A DNA stretch of 34,683 nt from Bacteroidaceae bacterium (GCA_024688885.1 JAILDV010000045.1:1-34683), one strand, 5' to 3'. Shown: positions 7,349 through 18,235, counted from the stretch's first letter. Numbers and translations are program-made. The notes: a model not told the origin generated them from the letters alone.

Positions 7349-7888
7349 CTAAGCCTCTTCAGGAAAAGGTCCCACATGCACATTCTCCCACTTCAAATTG
7401 TCCTCATCCTGTGGCTTGCGCTCAATGGCTGGATAACCAATACCGATGACACATTCTGCCACCAGATTTTCCGGATAACGAAGCAAGAAACGGAGCACGT
7501 TGTCTGAAGGTTCGCCATTCTCCATGAAACGATTACGGATATGGCACCAGCAGGAACCCAAACCGAGGTCTGCAGCCTGATATTGCATCGTGACAGCAGC
7601 AATCGTAGCATCCTCACACCACGCATCCGTCACTTCCCTATCACCCAGCACGACAATTGCCACCTTGGCACCTGCGATGAACTGGCTACCCATAGGTCGG
7701 CACAGTGAAATCTTCTCCAACAAGGCCTTGTCATCCACTACCACAAAATGCCAGGCACGTGTTCCCTTACTCGTAGGCGACATCAGTGCGGCACGAAGAA
7801 TCGTCTGCAAATCTTCGGGTTTAACATCTTCATCCGTAAACTTGCGCACACTACGGCGTCGCTGCACTAAATCTCTGAAATTTTCCAT
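7349..7888 (-). CDS. Nitroreductase family protein (FMN-dependent oxidoreductase)
   Basis: The 179-aa product begins with the family's FMN-phosphate binding motif R-R-R-S-V-R-K-F at residues 10-17. It continues with LMSPTSKGTRAWHFVVVDD and the AADLGLGSCWCHIRNR segment typical of compact nitroreductases. These enzymes use FMN and NAD(P)H to reduce nitro groups, quinones or other electron-poor compounds; the natural substrate is unknown. It is the first gene of the operon that continues through DUF2520, KdsC-like, Maf and Lrp genes. A TAACTTTA box lies 33 bp upstream. Confidence 0.92.
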   Translation of the reverse strand: MENFRDLVQRRRSVRKFTDEDVKPEDLQTILRAALMSPTSKGTRAWHFVVVDDKALLEKISLCRPMGSQFIAGAKVAIVVLGDREVTDAWCEDATIAAVTMQYQAADLGLGSCWCHIRNRFMENGEPSDNVLRFLLRYPENLVAECVIGIGYPAIERKPQDEDNLKWENVHVGPFPEEA

Positions 7889-7920
7889 TACTTTTGAATT
7901 AAATTTGTGAAATTTGGGGT

Positions 7921-7928
7921 AAAGTTAG
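7921..7928 (-). promoter_or_regulatory. -7-like element for the nitroreductase operon
   Basis: The minus strand reads TAACTTTA, one base off TAnnTTTG, with TTG 19-20 bp upstream at the -33 position. Confidence 0.45.
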
Positions 7929-7971
7929 CAAACTTTCGTCATACAAGCTGCATTTATGAGAGTTTTTTCCT

Positions 7972-7979
7972 ATCTTTGC
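7972..7979 (+). promoter_or_regulatory. -7 promoter element for the mltG operon
   Basis: TATCTTTG followed by CCCC matches TAnnTTTG exactly. It lies about 100 bp before the mltG ATG, implying a long leader. Confidence 0.6.
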
Positions 7980-8080
7980 CCCTATATTTAGTGATTAATA
8001 AGAATTGAATTGTTGTTTTTACTGTGGAAAAGTGAAGATACTTACATCTTTTCCCACACAACCATAAATTTCAAGAAAAT

Positions 8081-9127
8081 ATGTCTAAGAAGAGAAAGAA
8101 TGGTGGGATATGGGTCGTATTGTTCATCCTTATCGCAGCCATGGTCATCGGTGCATGGTGGGTGTACAGAAGCGGTTTTGACATTGACGAACCCACCTAC
8201 CTCTACATCGATACCGATGACAATGTTGATTCCGTTGCACAGAAAGTGGAACGACAGACAAAGCCCGAAAGCATGCGGGTGTTCCATCTCTACGCAGGAC
8301 TGATGAACCTCAAGGACAAAATCCGAACAGGACGATATGAGGTGACCTCCGATCTGTCGATGCTCAACCTCATTCGTGACATCCGCAACCACAACGAGAA
8401 GCCCATTATGCTGGTCGTTCCCTCCACCCGTACGATGGATCAGATGGCTGGCAAATTGGCAAATCAGCTGATGGCAGACTCTGCTTCCATCGCCCAATAT
8501 CTCAACGATGAATCAAATATCAAGGCATTAGGCTATACAAAGGAGTCCTTCCTTGGCATATTCATCCCCAACACCTACGAAGTCTATTGGGACGTAAGCA
8601 TCCAGAAACTGATGGAACGCATGCAAAAGGAGAATACAACGTTCTGGAATGAGGAGCGCACAGCCAAGTTGAAAGAAGTGAGCGAGTATGCCGGTGAGAC
8701 GATGACGAAAGAGAAGGTCATCACGCTAGCTTCCATCATTGACAGCGAAACTGCCAACAACGGAGAGAAACCGACCATTGCTGCTCTCTACATGAACCGG
8801 CTCCGCAAGCAGATGGCTTTGCAAAGTGACCCCACCGTGATTTTCGCTGTAGGTGATTTCACTATCCGAAGAGTGCTGCACGAGCACCTGAAAGTGAAAT
8901 CGCCATACAACACCTACCGCAACACCGGTTTGCCTCCCGGTCCCATTCGGGTGCCAAGCATCGCAGGCATTGACGCCGTGCTGAATCATGACAAGAATGG
9001 CTATATCTACATGTGTGCCAAAGAAGACTTCTCCGGCACCCACAACTTTGCCGTCACTTATGGTGAGCACTTGCTCAATGCCGCACGCTATGTAAAGGCA
9101 CTCAATGAGCGAGGCATCAAACGCTAA
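8081..9127 (+). CDS. mltG: Endolytic transglycosylase MltG (YceG-like)
   Basis: MltG is an inner-membrane lytic transglycosylase that cuts nascent peptidoglycan strands and influences their length. The 348-aa protein has a Lys/Arg-rich start, a transmembrane helix at about residues 9-28, a LysM-like linker region and the YceG catalytic domain. Recognisable blocks are FIPNTYEVYW (161-170), LASIIDSETANNGEKPTIAA (216-235), NRLRKQMALQSDPTVIF and TGLPPGPI. In E. coli the aligned block is A-S-I-V-E-K-E-T and its first Glu (E218) is reported as catalytic. Here that position is Asp221 while Glu223 is kept, so activity needs confirmation. The ATG follows a leader of about 100 bp. It heads a run with the GH2 and nadE genes. 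Confidence 0.93.
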   Translation: MSKKRKNGGIWVVLFILIAAMVIGAWWVYRSGFDIDEPTYLYIDTDDNVDSVAQKVERQTKPESMRVFHLYAGLMNLKDKIRTGRYEVTSDLSMLNLIRDIRNHNEKPIMLVVPSTRTMDQMAGKLANQLMADSASIAQYLNDESNIKALGYTKESFLGIFIPNTYEVYWDVSIQKLMERMQKENTTFWNEERTAKLKEVSEYAGETMTKEKVITLASIIDSETANNGEKPTIAALYMNRLRKQMALQSDPTVIFAVGDFTIRRVLHEHLKVKSPYNTYRNTGLPPGPIRVPSIAGIDAVLNHDKNGYIYMCAKEDFSGTHNFAVTYGEHLLNAARYVKALNERGIKR

Positions 9128-9157
9128 TGTCTTTCATCATCTATTTCCACGACCACG

Positions 9158-11659
9158 ATGAAAAGAATCATCTTACCACTCATCATGTTGCTTGGTGCAA
9201 CAACTCTTTCTGCGCAACGCAAAGAAACCATCCTGCGTGATGGTTGGAAGTTCTCGCGCGGAGAGGGGCTCGATGCCACCGCCCCATCACAAGTGGGATT
9301 CAACGACAGCAAATGGCAGCAAGTCAAAGTGCCTCACGACTGGGCTATCAGCGGACCTTTCAACAAAGACATAGACAAACAGACTGTGGCCATCGAACAG
9401 AATGGCGAAAAAGAAGCCACAGAGAAGACAGGACGTTCAGGAGCTCTGCCTTGGATTGGAGAGGGTTGGTATCGCACCACCTTCAAAGTGGACAAGGAAA
9501 GCCAACGTGTTGTTCTCAACTTCGACGGAGCGATGGCAGAACCGGATGTATATGTGAACGGAGAGAAAGTGGGCGAATGGAAATACGGCTACACACCTTT
9601 CAATATCGATATTACAGGTGTTGTGAATGGCGACGACACACCTAACACCTTGGCTGTTCATCTAAAGAACATGGAGGAAAGCAGTCGCTGGTATCCCGGA
9701 GCAGGTCTTTATCGACCTGTCACCCTGATTCAGACAGGCACTTGCCACATTGAGGAATGGGGCATCAATGTGGTGACCCAACGCTGGAATAGTTACGAAC
9801 AAAAAGCCACCGTGATGTTCGTTGCCAACATCGAAGAAGACTTCGGAACACATAAGGTGCGATTCTCCACCAACGGACATACGGAGGAAACAACACCCAC
9901 ATTGCTTGACCAAGCGGCAGGCTACTCCAGCGCAGGAGTGACAATGACAATGGACGATGTGGAATGTTGGTCGCCCGAGAACCCCAAACTATATGATTTG
10001 ACCGTCAGTCTCATTGACGACAACGGCGAAGTGGTTGACCAGAAGACCGTGAAGTATGGCATCCGAACTGTAGAAGTGACAGCGAATGGCGGTTTCATGC
10101 TGAATGGAGAAACCCGAAAAATCAAAGGCGTCTGTCTGCATCATGACCTCGGCATGATTGGCACAGCAGTCAACAAGGCAGCCCTCATCCGTCAGGTGGA
10201 GCTGCTGAAAAGCATGGGATGTGACGCCATACGCACCTCTCACAACACACCCTCACAGATGCAGATGGAAGTCTATGACTCCCTCGGTATGATGGTGATG
10301 GCAGAGAGTTTCGACATGTGGCAATGGCCTAAATGCAAGAACGGCTACAGTCGTTTCTATAAGGATTGGTGGCGGCGAGACCTCCAAAATCTGGTGCTTG
10401 CCAACCGTCTCCATCCTTCCATCGTGATGTGGTCCATCGGTAATGAGATTTCCGAACAGGGATCCAAGGAGGGTAACCGCATGGCACGTGAGATGCAGAA
10501 CGTCATTCACTTCCTCGACCCCACCCGTCCTGTCACATCAGGAATGGACCGCATCGACGATGCCATCTCCTCGGGTTTTGCGCAAGTGCTCGACATTCCA
10601 GGCATCAACTACCGCACACACCGATACCTCGCCGCATACGACAAACTGCGCCACGGCTTCGTGCTTGGCAGTGAGACGGCATCCACCGTATCCTCACGTG
10701 GTGTCTATAAATTTCCCGTTGGACGTTTTGACGGCAAAGCATACGACGATGGGAAGTGCTCCAGCTATGACATGGAAGCCTGCTGGTGGTCAAATGTGCC
10801 CGAAGAGGACTGGCTCCTGCAAGAGGACAAGGATTGGGTGATTGGAGAGTTCGTCTGGACAGGATTCGACTATCTTGGCGAACCCACTCCTTACGACAAT
10901 TATTGGCCCAGCCGTTCATCTTATTTCGGCATCTTCGACCTTGCAGGTCTTCCCAAAGACAGGTATTACCTCTATCGTTCCCATTGGAACCAGGACGCAG
11001 AGACCATTCACCTGCTGCCCCATTGGACATTCCCTGGACGTGAAGGTGAAGTGACACCTGTCTATTGCTACACCAACCACCCCACTGCCGAACTGTTTGT
11101 CAACGGCAAGTCACAAGGCAAGATTTCCAAACAGACGGAAGTGAAGAAGGGTTCGGGCAAGGATGGTAGAATATCCGATGTCAACGACCCTGCCATTGAC
11201 CGCTATCGCCTTCGCTGGAACAACGTGAAGTATGAGCCGGGCGAATTGAAAGTGGTGGTCTATGATGAAATTGGCAAAGAAGTCGGCACCCAAACTGTCA
11301 AGACTGCAGGTGCAGCCGCTCAGATTCAGTTGACAGGTGACCTTGGTGCCGCTGTCAAGCCCCTCAAGGCTGATGGCGAGGACATGACCTTCATCACCGT
11401 CAACATCCTTGACAAAGACGGCACCCTTGTGCCCGATGCAGACAACTCCATCCAAGTGAGCGTCACAGGTGCAGCCCAGTTCAAAGGCATCTGCAATGGC
11501 GACGCCACCAGCACGGAAGTCTTCACGAAGCCCACGATGAAGACCTTCCACGGGCAACTCGTCATCGGCATCCAGAGCAACGGGAAACAGGGAGTTGCCA
11601 CCATCAAGGTGACAGGCAAAAGTTTGAAGCCAGCCACCCTTACAATCAATAGCAAATAG
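9158..11659 (+). CDS. Glycoside hydrolase family 2 enzyme (beta-galactosidase-like), secreted
   Basis: The 833-aa protein carries a signal peptide (residues 1-19, cleavage near L-S-A-Q). Domain order: GH2 sugar-binding N-domain (about 25-190, with KVPHDWAI and GEGWYRTTF), an Ig-like domain (195-303), the TIM barrel (305-600), then DUF4982-like and a C-terminal Ig-like domain. Catalytic residues are visible: acid/base Glu430 in W-S-I-G-N-E and nucleophile Glu506 in L-G-S-E-T. R-T-S-H-N (359-363) is the conserved barrel block. The domain set is typical of Bacteroidetes beta-galactosidases, but members also include glucuronidases and others, so the sugar is not settled. It lies 30 bp after mltG and 20 bp before nadE without a visible promoter of its own. 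Confidence 0.92.
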   Translation: MKRIILPLIMLLGATTLSAQRKETILRDGWKFSRGEGLDATAPSQVGFNDSKWQQVKVPHDWAISGPFNKDIDKQTVAIEQNGEKEATEKTGRSGALPWIGEGWYRTTFKVDKESQRVVLNFDGAMAEPDVYVNGEKVGEWKYGYTPFNIDITGVVNGDDTPNTLAVHLKNMEESSRWYPGAGLYRPVTLIQTGTCHIEEWGINVVTQRWNSYEQKATVMFVANIEEDFGTHKVRFSTNGHTEETTPTLLDQAAGYSSAGVTMTMDDVECWSPENPKLYDLTVSLIDDNGEVVDQKTVKYGIRTVEVTANGGFMLNGETRKIKGVCLHHDLGMIGTAVNKAALIRQVELLKSMGCDAIRTSHNTPSQMQMEVYDSLGMMVMAESFDMWQWPKCKNGYSRFYKDWWRRDLQNLVLANRLHPSIVMWSIGNEISEQGSKEGNRMAREMQNVIHFLDPTRPVTSGMDRIDDAISSGFAQVLDIPGINYRTHRYLAAYDKLRHGFVLGSETASTVSSRGVYKFPVGRFDGKAYDDGKCSSYDMEACWWSNVPEEDWLLQEDKDWVIGEFVWTGFDYLGEPTPYDNYWPSRSSYFGIFDLAGLPKDRYYLYRSHWNQDAETIHLLPHWTFPGREGEVTPVYCYTNHPTAELFVNGKSQGKISKQTEVKKGSGKDGRISDVNDPAIDRYRLRWNNVKYEPGELKVVVYDEIGKEVGTQTVKTAGAAAQIQLTGDLGAAVKPLKADGEDMTFITVNILDKDGTLVPDADNSIQVSVTGAAQFKGICNGDATSTEVFTKPTMKTFHGQLVIGIQSNGKQGVATIKVTGKSLKPATLTINSK

Positions 11660-11679
11660 TAAATATAGTACACATAAAG

Positions 11680-13644
11680 ATGAATTACGGTTTTGTTAAA
11701 GTAGCATCAGCCATTCCTTCACTGAAGGTTGCCGATTGCTCGTACAACACCCAGCAGATTGAGAGCCTCATCGTGCAGGCTGAAGGCAAGGGTGTTGAAA
11801 TCATCGCGTTCCCAGAACTTTGCATCAGTGGATACTCCTGTCAAGACCTGTTCGGGCAACAGCTGCTCCTTGAAAAATGCGAAGAAAGCCTCTTCAAACT
11901 GCTCGACTTCACTCGCTCACTGCAAATCATCTCCATTGTCGGCATGCCCGTCATGGTGAGCGGTATGTTGACGAATTGCGCCGTTGTCGTGCAGGGTGGC
12001 AAAATCTTGGGTGTCGTGCCCAAAACTTTCCTGCCCAACTACAAGGAATTCTACGAGCAGCGTTGGTTCGCACCTTCTACTGCCGTCAAAGACACCCAAG
12101 TGCATCTCTGCGCACAATTCGTGCCATTCGGATGCAATCTGCTCTTCCACACCCAGAAGACCTGCTTCGGCATCGAAATCTGCGAAGACCTCTGGGCACC
12201 CGTTCCTCCCAGCAGCGAACTGGCATTGAAAGGGGCAGAAATCATCTTCAACCTGAGTGCTTCCAACGAACTCATCGGCAAGAACCAATACCTGCTCTCC
12301 CTCATCAGTCAGCAGAGTGCCCGCTGCATCGCCGGCTACGTCTATAGCTCCTGCGGCTTTGGCGAATCCACTCAAGACGTGGTGTTTGCAGGCAATGCCC
12401 TCATCTACGAGAACGGTGCCCTGCTTGCTCGCAGCAAGCGTTTCTGTCTTGAGGAGCAGATGGTCATCAGCGAGATAGATACCGAGCGCCTGCTCACCGA
12501 GCGTCGCCACAACACCACCTTCGGTGAGAACGTTCGTCTGGCTTCGCAACTGTCAGCTGTCAACATTCAGTGCCAAACAGTCAATCCCTCCTACACATTT
12601 GAACTTACACGTTGGATCAATCCACACCCATTCGTGCCGGGCGGTCAGCAACTCAACGAACGCTGCGAAGAGATTTTCTCCATTCAGACCTCAGCACTTG
12701 CCAAGCGCATTGTCCACACGGGAGCACGCAGCATAGTCGTCGGCATCAGCGGTGGACTCGACTCCACCCTCGCCCTCCTCGTCTGTGTCAAGACCATGGA
12801 TCTGCTCAAGCGTCCTCGCAAGGAGGTCATCGGCATCACGATGCCAGGATTCGGCACCACCGACCGCACCTACCACAATGCCATGGCACTGATGAAGTCG
12901 CTCAACATCACCATCAAGGAAATCAGCATCAAGGAAGCCTGCATCCGTCACTTCCTCGATATTGGTCACGACCTCAACAACCACGATGTGACTTATGAGA
13001 ATTGTCAGGCACGTGAGCGCACCCAGATACTGATGGACGTTGCCAACCAATGTAACGGCTTTGTTGTTGGTACTGGCGACCTCAGCGAACTCGCCCTTGG
13101 ATGGTGTACTTACAATGCCGACCACATGTCCATGTATGGAGTGAATAGCTCCATTCCCAAGACCCTTGTCAAGCACCTTGTCAAGTGGGTGGCACTCACC
13201 AGTGTGGACAAGGATTCGAAGGCAACGCTGCTCGACATCATCGAGACACCAATATCCCCCGAACTCATCCCTGCCGACATCGATGGCACCATCCTACAAA
13301 AGACAGAAGACCTCGTGGGTCCTTACGAACTTCATGACTTCTTCCTCTACCATTTCCTCCGACTCGGATTCCGTCCAGCCAAGATACTCTACCTCGCAGA
13401 ACAGGCATTCATCAAGCAGACGTACACGGAAACCACGGAATTAGGTATGGAAGTTGGCAACTACGATGAAGAGATCATCAAAAAATGGCTCCACACCTTC
13501 TGCCGCCGCTTCTTCACCCAGCAGTTCAAACGTAGCTGTCTGCCCGACGGTCCAAAAGTCGGTTCGGTCAGTCTCTCCCCACGTGGCGACTGGCGCATGC
13601 CAAGCGATGCCAGCAGTGCCGACTGGCTTGCCGACCTCGAATAG
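11680..13644 (+). CDS. nadE: Glutamine-dependent NAD+ synthetase
   Basis: This enzyme makes NAD+ from deamido-NAD, ATP and glutamine. The 654-aa length is that of the two-domain form. The N-terminal nitrilase-type glutaminase domain has the Glu46 (F-P-E), Lys122 (P-N-Y-K) and Cys168 (E-I-C-E-D) triad. The C-terminal synthetase domain has the PP-loop G-I-S-G-G-L-D-S-T at about residues 355-363 and GTGDLSELALGWCTY. The C-terminus keeps the S-L-S-P-R-G-D-W-R-M-P-S-D-A block. It ends the mltG-GH2-nadE run, 22 bp before a strong hairpin terminator. Confidence 0.97.
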   Translation: MNYGFVKVASAIPSLKVADCSYNTQQIESLIVQAEGKGVEIIAFPELCISGYSCQDLFGQQLLLEKCEESLFKLLDFTRSLQIISIVGMPVMVSGMLTNCAVVVQGGKILGVVPKTFLPNYKEFYEQRWFAPSTAVKDTQVHLCAQFVPFGCNLLFHTQKTCFGIEICEDLWAPVPPSSELALKGAEIIFNLSASNELIGKNQYLLSLISQQSARCIAGYVYSSCGFGESTQDVVFAGNALIYENGALLARSKRFCLEEQMVISEIDTERLLTERRHNTTFGENVRLASQLSAVNIQCQTVNPSYTFELTRWINPHPFVPGGQQLNERCEEIFSIQTSALAKRIVHTGARSIVVGISGGLDSTLALLVCVKTMDLLKRPRKEVIGITMPGFGTTDRTYHNAMALMKSLNITIKEISIKEACIRHFLDIGHDLNNHDVTYENCQARERTQILMDVANQCNGFVVGTGDLSELALGWCTYNADHMSMYGVNSSIPKTLVKHLVKWVALTSVDKDSKATLLDIIETPISPELIPADIDGTILQKTEDLVGPYELHDFFLYHFLRLGFRPAKILYLAEQAFIKQTYTETTELGMEVGNYDEEIIKKWLHTFCRRFFTQQFKRSCLPDGPKVGSVSLSPRGDWRMPSDASSADWLADLE

Positions 13645-13665
13645 ACGCTCATCCGTCACCCTACA

Positions 13666-13709
13666 AAAGACGGGCTCCCGAAGCATCACCGCTTCAGGAG
13701 CCCGTCTTT
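13666..13709. terminator. Strong intrinsic terminator between nadE and the convergent GH3 gene
   Basis: A 19-bp stem (13666-13684 with 13691-13709, one mismatch) with a 6-base ATCACC loop is GC-rich at its core. It has A-rich and T-rich flanks, so it could work in both directions. Confidence 0.85.
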
Positions 13710-13796
13710 ATTTTATATGATTCAAGTTTCGGAAGTTATCGCTGCGTTCGAAGTAATCGAAGTCTAAGGAGTTATCGACGTTTGCTTAGTTCCTTC

Positions 13797-15002
13797 TTAA
13801 ACTCTCACTCCGAAGGACTTGGAACTTTTCAAGCCCTTTTTCAGTTTCAGGATGCGACGCACACTCTGATTGATGCGGTCCTCTGTGATGGTTCCTGCCT
13901 CCACAGCTGCCATCACAGCATCAAAGGCTTCGATGAAATCTTTCGGGCCAAGCACGATGTCCACACCAGCCTGAATGCTGCGCACGGCAGCGTCGCCACA
14001 GGAGTAGTGCTTAGTGATGGCGCCCATCTCCATGCCATCGGTGATGATGATGTTCTGATAGCCCAGTTCGCCACGGAGCTTGTCTTGCAGAACCACAGAC
14101 GAGAGCGTAGAGGGAATGTCAGATCCCGTCACTTTAGGCACGGCAATATGAGCGGTCATAATTAACTGACAACCCCATTGGATGCCAGCCTTGAAAGTGA
14201 CCATCTCGCAGTCCTTCATCTCCTCCCAAGACTTGAGCGACTGCACATAGCCTGTGTGCGAGTCGTTCTGCGTGTCTCCATGACCAGGGAAATGCTTGAT
14301 GCATCCCACGATTCCGGCATCCTTCAGACCCTGCAGATAGTTCGTCACCATCGGGGCAGCCACCTCGGGATCGTCAGAGAACGCGCGGTTACCAATGATG
14401 ATGTTGTCGGGGTTCGTGTTCACGTCCGCCACTGGCGCAAAGTCAATGTCGAAACCATATTTCCTCAGATAGGTGCCAATCACGTTGCCCGCATGATAAG
14501 CGTTTTTGGGGTCACCCGTTTCACCAATATCAGCCATCGGACCAATCACCTCCACGTCGAAGTTCTTGTTCTGAGCAATGCGGGTAATGCGACCGCCTTC
14601 CTCATCGATGCACAGCACCGGCTGTCCTTTCAACTTACGAATGTCTGAGATGATCCGTGCCAACTGCTTCTCGTCATCAATGTTCCAAGCATAGAGGATG
14701 ACACCACCCACAGGATATTTCTCATTCACACTCTTCATCTCTTCCGTCACTTCCTGCAAGGGGTCTACCTGCAAATCATCATAAGAATCCCACTCTATCG
14801 AGGGAGCGAGCGTCTCCGGACGAACATAGAACAACTGTCCCACCTTTTCGCGCAGCGTCATTTTTTTGAGTTGTTCTTCCACATCATCAGATGAGCCAGA
14901 AGAAGAGTCGTTGTCCGAACAAGAAGTGAAGAAAAGTGCACCGCAGCAGAGGATGGCGGCGAGTATCCATGTCAATTTTGTTTTCATTAGTTGATTTTCC
15001 AT
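13797..15002 (-). CDS. Glycoside hydrolase family 3 lipoprotein (beta-N-acetylhexosaminidase/NagZ-like)
   Basis: The product is 401 aa from the ATG at 15002; a second ATG at 14987 (MKTKLTW) would also give a complete signal peptide. The lipobox is F-T-S-C with Cys28, followed by a Ser/Asp-rich linker, which points to an envelope lipoprotein. The GH3 barrel shows CIDEEGGRITR (131-141), K-H-F-P-G-H-G-D-T (236-244) with the D-S-H dyad His249, and the nucleophile Asp322 in I-I-T-D-G-M-E-M. The K-H-F-P-G-H-G motif and single-domain size are those of NagZ-type N-acetylhexosaminidases, so muropeptide or chitooligosaccharide cleavage is likely. The gene is monocistronic with its own promoter. Confidence 0.92.
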   Translation of the reverse strand: MENQLMKTKLTWILAAILCCGALFFTSCSDNDSSSGSSDDVEEQLKKMTLREKVGQLFYVRPETLAPSIEWDSYDDLQVDPLQEVTEEMKSVNEKYPVGGVILYAWNIDDEKQLARIISDIRKLKGQPVLCIDEEGGRITRIAQNKNFDVEVIGPMADIGETGDPKNAYHAGNVIGTYLRKYGFDIDFAPVADVNTNPDNIIIGNRAFSDDPEVAAPMVTNYLQGLKDAGIVGCIKHFPGHGDTQNDSHTGYVQSLKSWEEMKDCEMVTFKAGIQWGCQLIMTAHIAVPKVTGSDIPSTLSSVVLQDKLRGELGYQNIIITDGMEMGAITKHYSCGDAAVRSIQAGVDIVLGPKDFIEAFDAVMAAVEAGTITEDRINQSVRRILKLKKGLKSSKSFGVRV

Positions 15003-15025
15003 TACATTTAAAGATTAATCAGTTG

Positions 15026-15033
15026 CAAATGTA
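15026..15033 (-). promoter_or_regulatory. -7 promoter element for the GH3 lipoprotein gene
   Basis: The minus strand reads TACATTTG followed by C, an exact TAnnTTTG match, 24 bp before the ATG at 15002. Confidence 0.6.
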
Positions 15034-15138
15034 CTGAAAATATTTCAAAACGACCATCATTGTCATCGGCAAAGATGCCTTCAGAGGTGTTTTTTGACAA
15101 AAACACGTCGAACACGTGGCAATGTCACTTTTTCTTTC

Positions 15139-15146
15139 TATCTTTG
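15139..15146 (+). promoter_or_regulatory. -7 promoter element for the ettA gene
   Basis: TATCTTTG followed by CC matches TAnnTTTG. It is 80 bp before the ATG, so the heptad array at 15158-15213 would form the 5' leader. Confidence 0.6.
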
Positions 15147-15157
15147 CCTTCCAATTC

Positions 15158-15213
15158 CATCACACATCGTACATCACACATCGTACATCACACATCGTAC
15201 ATCACACATAACA
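15158..15213. repeat. Heptad array (CATCACA/CATCGTA) in the ettA leader
   Basis: The 14-bp unit CATCACACATCGTA is repeated three times without change (15158-15199), followed by a partly diverged fourth copy. The unit is itself two related 7-mers, so this is eight heptads. It lies between the -7 box and the start codon and would be transcribed. It has no spacers, so it is not a CRISPR array. Confidence 0.9.
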
Positions 15214-15226
15214 TCTACATAATTCC

Positions 15227-16924
<1,698 letters not shown>

Positions 16925-16926
16925 GA

Positions 16927-16967
16927 CAAATTCGCCGAGGCATCTTGCGGATGTCTCGGCGAATTGT
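16927..16967. terminator. Intrinsic terminator downstream of ettA
   Basis: An 18-bp inverted repeat with a short TTGCG loop and one or two mismatches is followed by TTTTA. It lies between ettA and the convergent sugar-binding protein gene. Confidence 0.8.
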
Positions 16968-16997
16968 TTTACTGAAGGTTCACATGTAATCAACTTC

Positions 16998-17996
16998 TTA
17001 ATAGCTGTCTTTTGTCATAACGGTAAGCTTAGAGAAGATTGCCGGAACGTTGGAGAAGTTTTGGCTGGTATGAACCGGAGATTTGGAAATCAGACTATTG
17101 ACAATCATAGCTGTGTTGTATGCCATGTCCTTCAAGTTCTTGTCGATAGTCATGGTCTGCTTGCCGTCCATAATATAATCCTGCGATTTGGCAGAATTAT
17201 CCTGACCGGTAATGACCGGCATATCTGTAATACCAGCTTCTTCCAGAGCAGCAATGGCACCCTGAGACGCATTGTCAGCAGCCGCAAGAACCATATCCGG
17301 ACACTCACCCTCTCCATAGCTGGCGAGACGGTCTTTCATGGCCTTCTTTGCATCTTCAACATTCCAACTGTCACCCTTCACGTCGTTGTATGCCGTCTTA
17401 CCACTCTTTACGATAAGCTGTTTACCAATATATTTCTCGAGCAGTTCCATCGCTCCGTCATAATAATCCTTGGCGTTGACATCGGTATCCGGACCTTCAA
17501 GGATTTCAAGGGTCATGGTAGCCTTTCCTGAAGAATGGAAATGGTTGAGAAGGAACTGCGCCTGCATACGCCCTACTCCCTTCGTGTCGGCAGAAGAGAG
17601 ATAAGCTATGTGGGGGTTATCCTGTATAAAGCGGTCATGGCATACCACCTTGACATCGGGATTCTGCTCAAGCAGACCAGACTCGTTGATTTTCTTATAG
17701 TCAATAGAAGTCACTACAATATATTTCACGCCGTCCCTAATGGCAGTTCTAAGCTGCTCGACCTGTTGGTCCGCGCCCTCTGAAGTCTCGGGAGCAACGT
17801 AGAATGTGGCATTGAAACCGTACGCAGTCATGGCCTGCTCAAGGTTTGCCTTGTCTATGCCCCAACGGGCAATACGGGAATCGTCGGGAAGCAACACCGC
17901 CACTTTCTTCTGATTATCACTGTTGTTGTCGTCATTGTCGCTGCACGATGTCAGCCCTGAAATCATTGCTCCACACACCATGATGGTGGCAAGCAA
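16998..17996 (-). CDS. Periplasmic sugar-binding (Peripla_BP_4) lipoprotein with an amber codon in its signal peptide
   Basis: The mature part resembles ribose/multiple-sugar binding proteins: KKVAVLLPDDSRIARWGIDK, then DGVKYIVVTSID, LAAADNASQGAIAALEEAGI and VITGQD, which form the type I two-lobe fold. The natural start appears to be the ATG at 18015-18017, because the frame reads M-R-N-K-F-L, TAG, L-L-A-T-I-M-V-C-G-A-M-I-S-G-L-T-S-C-S-D-N-D. That is a normal lipoprotein signal with lipobox L-T-S-C except for the in-frame TAG at 17997-17999. Downstream of the stop only TTG (17994-17996) or internal ATG starts remain, and they lack the positively charged n-region. A well-formed promoter precedes it. 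No permease or ABC ATPase gene is adjacent. It may be a recent null allele. Confidence 0.75.
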   Translation of the reverse strand: MLATIMVCGAMISGLTSCSDNDDNNSDNQKKVAVLLPDDSRIARWGIDKANLEQAMTAYGFNATFYVAPETSEGADQQVEQLRTAIRDGVKYIVVTSIDYKKINESGLLEQNPDVKVVCHDRFIQDNPHIAYLSSADTKGVGRMQAQFLLNHFHSSGKATMTLEILEGPDTDVNAKDYYDGAMELLEKYIGKQLIVKSGKTAYNDVKGDSWNVEDAKKAMKDRLASYGEGECPDMVLAAADNASQGAIAALEEAGITDMPVITGQDNSAKSQDYIMDGKQTMTIDKNLKDMAYNTAMIVNSLISKSPVHTSQNFSNVPAIFSKLTVMTKDSY

Positions 17997-18047
17997 CTAT
18001 AAGAATTTGTTTCTCATAATTATTAATAGTTTATTCGTTAATCGGGG

Positions 18048-18055
18048 CAAAGATA
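18048..18055 (-). promoter_or_regulatory. -7 promoter element for the sugar-binding lipoprotein gene
   Basis: The minus strand reads TATCTTTG followed by CCCC, with TTTG exactly 20 bp upstream. This is a near-ideal Bacteroidetes promoter, 30 bp before the ATG at 18017. Confidence 0.7.
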
Positions 18056-18235
18056 CGAATAAGCAAGAATACATCCAAATAAAATCCGTTTTAATTTGTT
18101 TTGTCGAACGAAAAAAACTTTGAGCGAAGCGAATACTTATATCGAACTGACGTTGAATTTTGTAAATTTCACTCTAAAGTAGATGAGGGTTGCGCCTGGC
18201 GTAATTTCCTATGCTAAACTCACGTTGTCATATAA

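Noticed and set aside
15158-15213. Possible CRISPR array
   Set aside because: The units are contiguous with no spacers and are only 7/14 bp long; no cas genes are near.
17997-17999. TAG as pyrrolysine or other recoded codon
   Set aside because: The position is in a signal peptide hydrophobic core and no recoding signals or machinery are visible; mutation is simpler.
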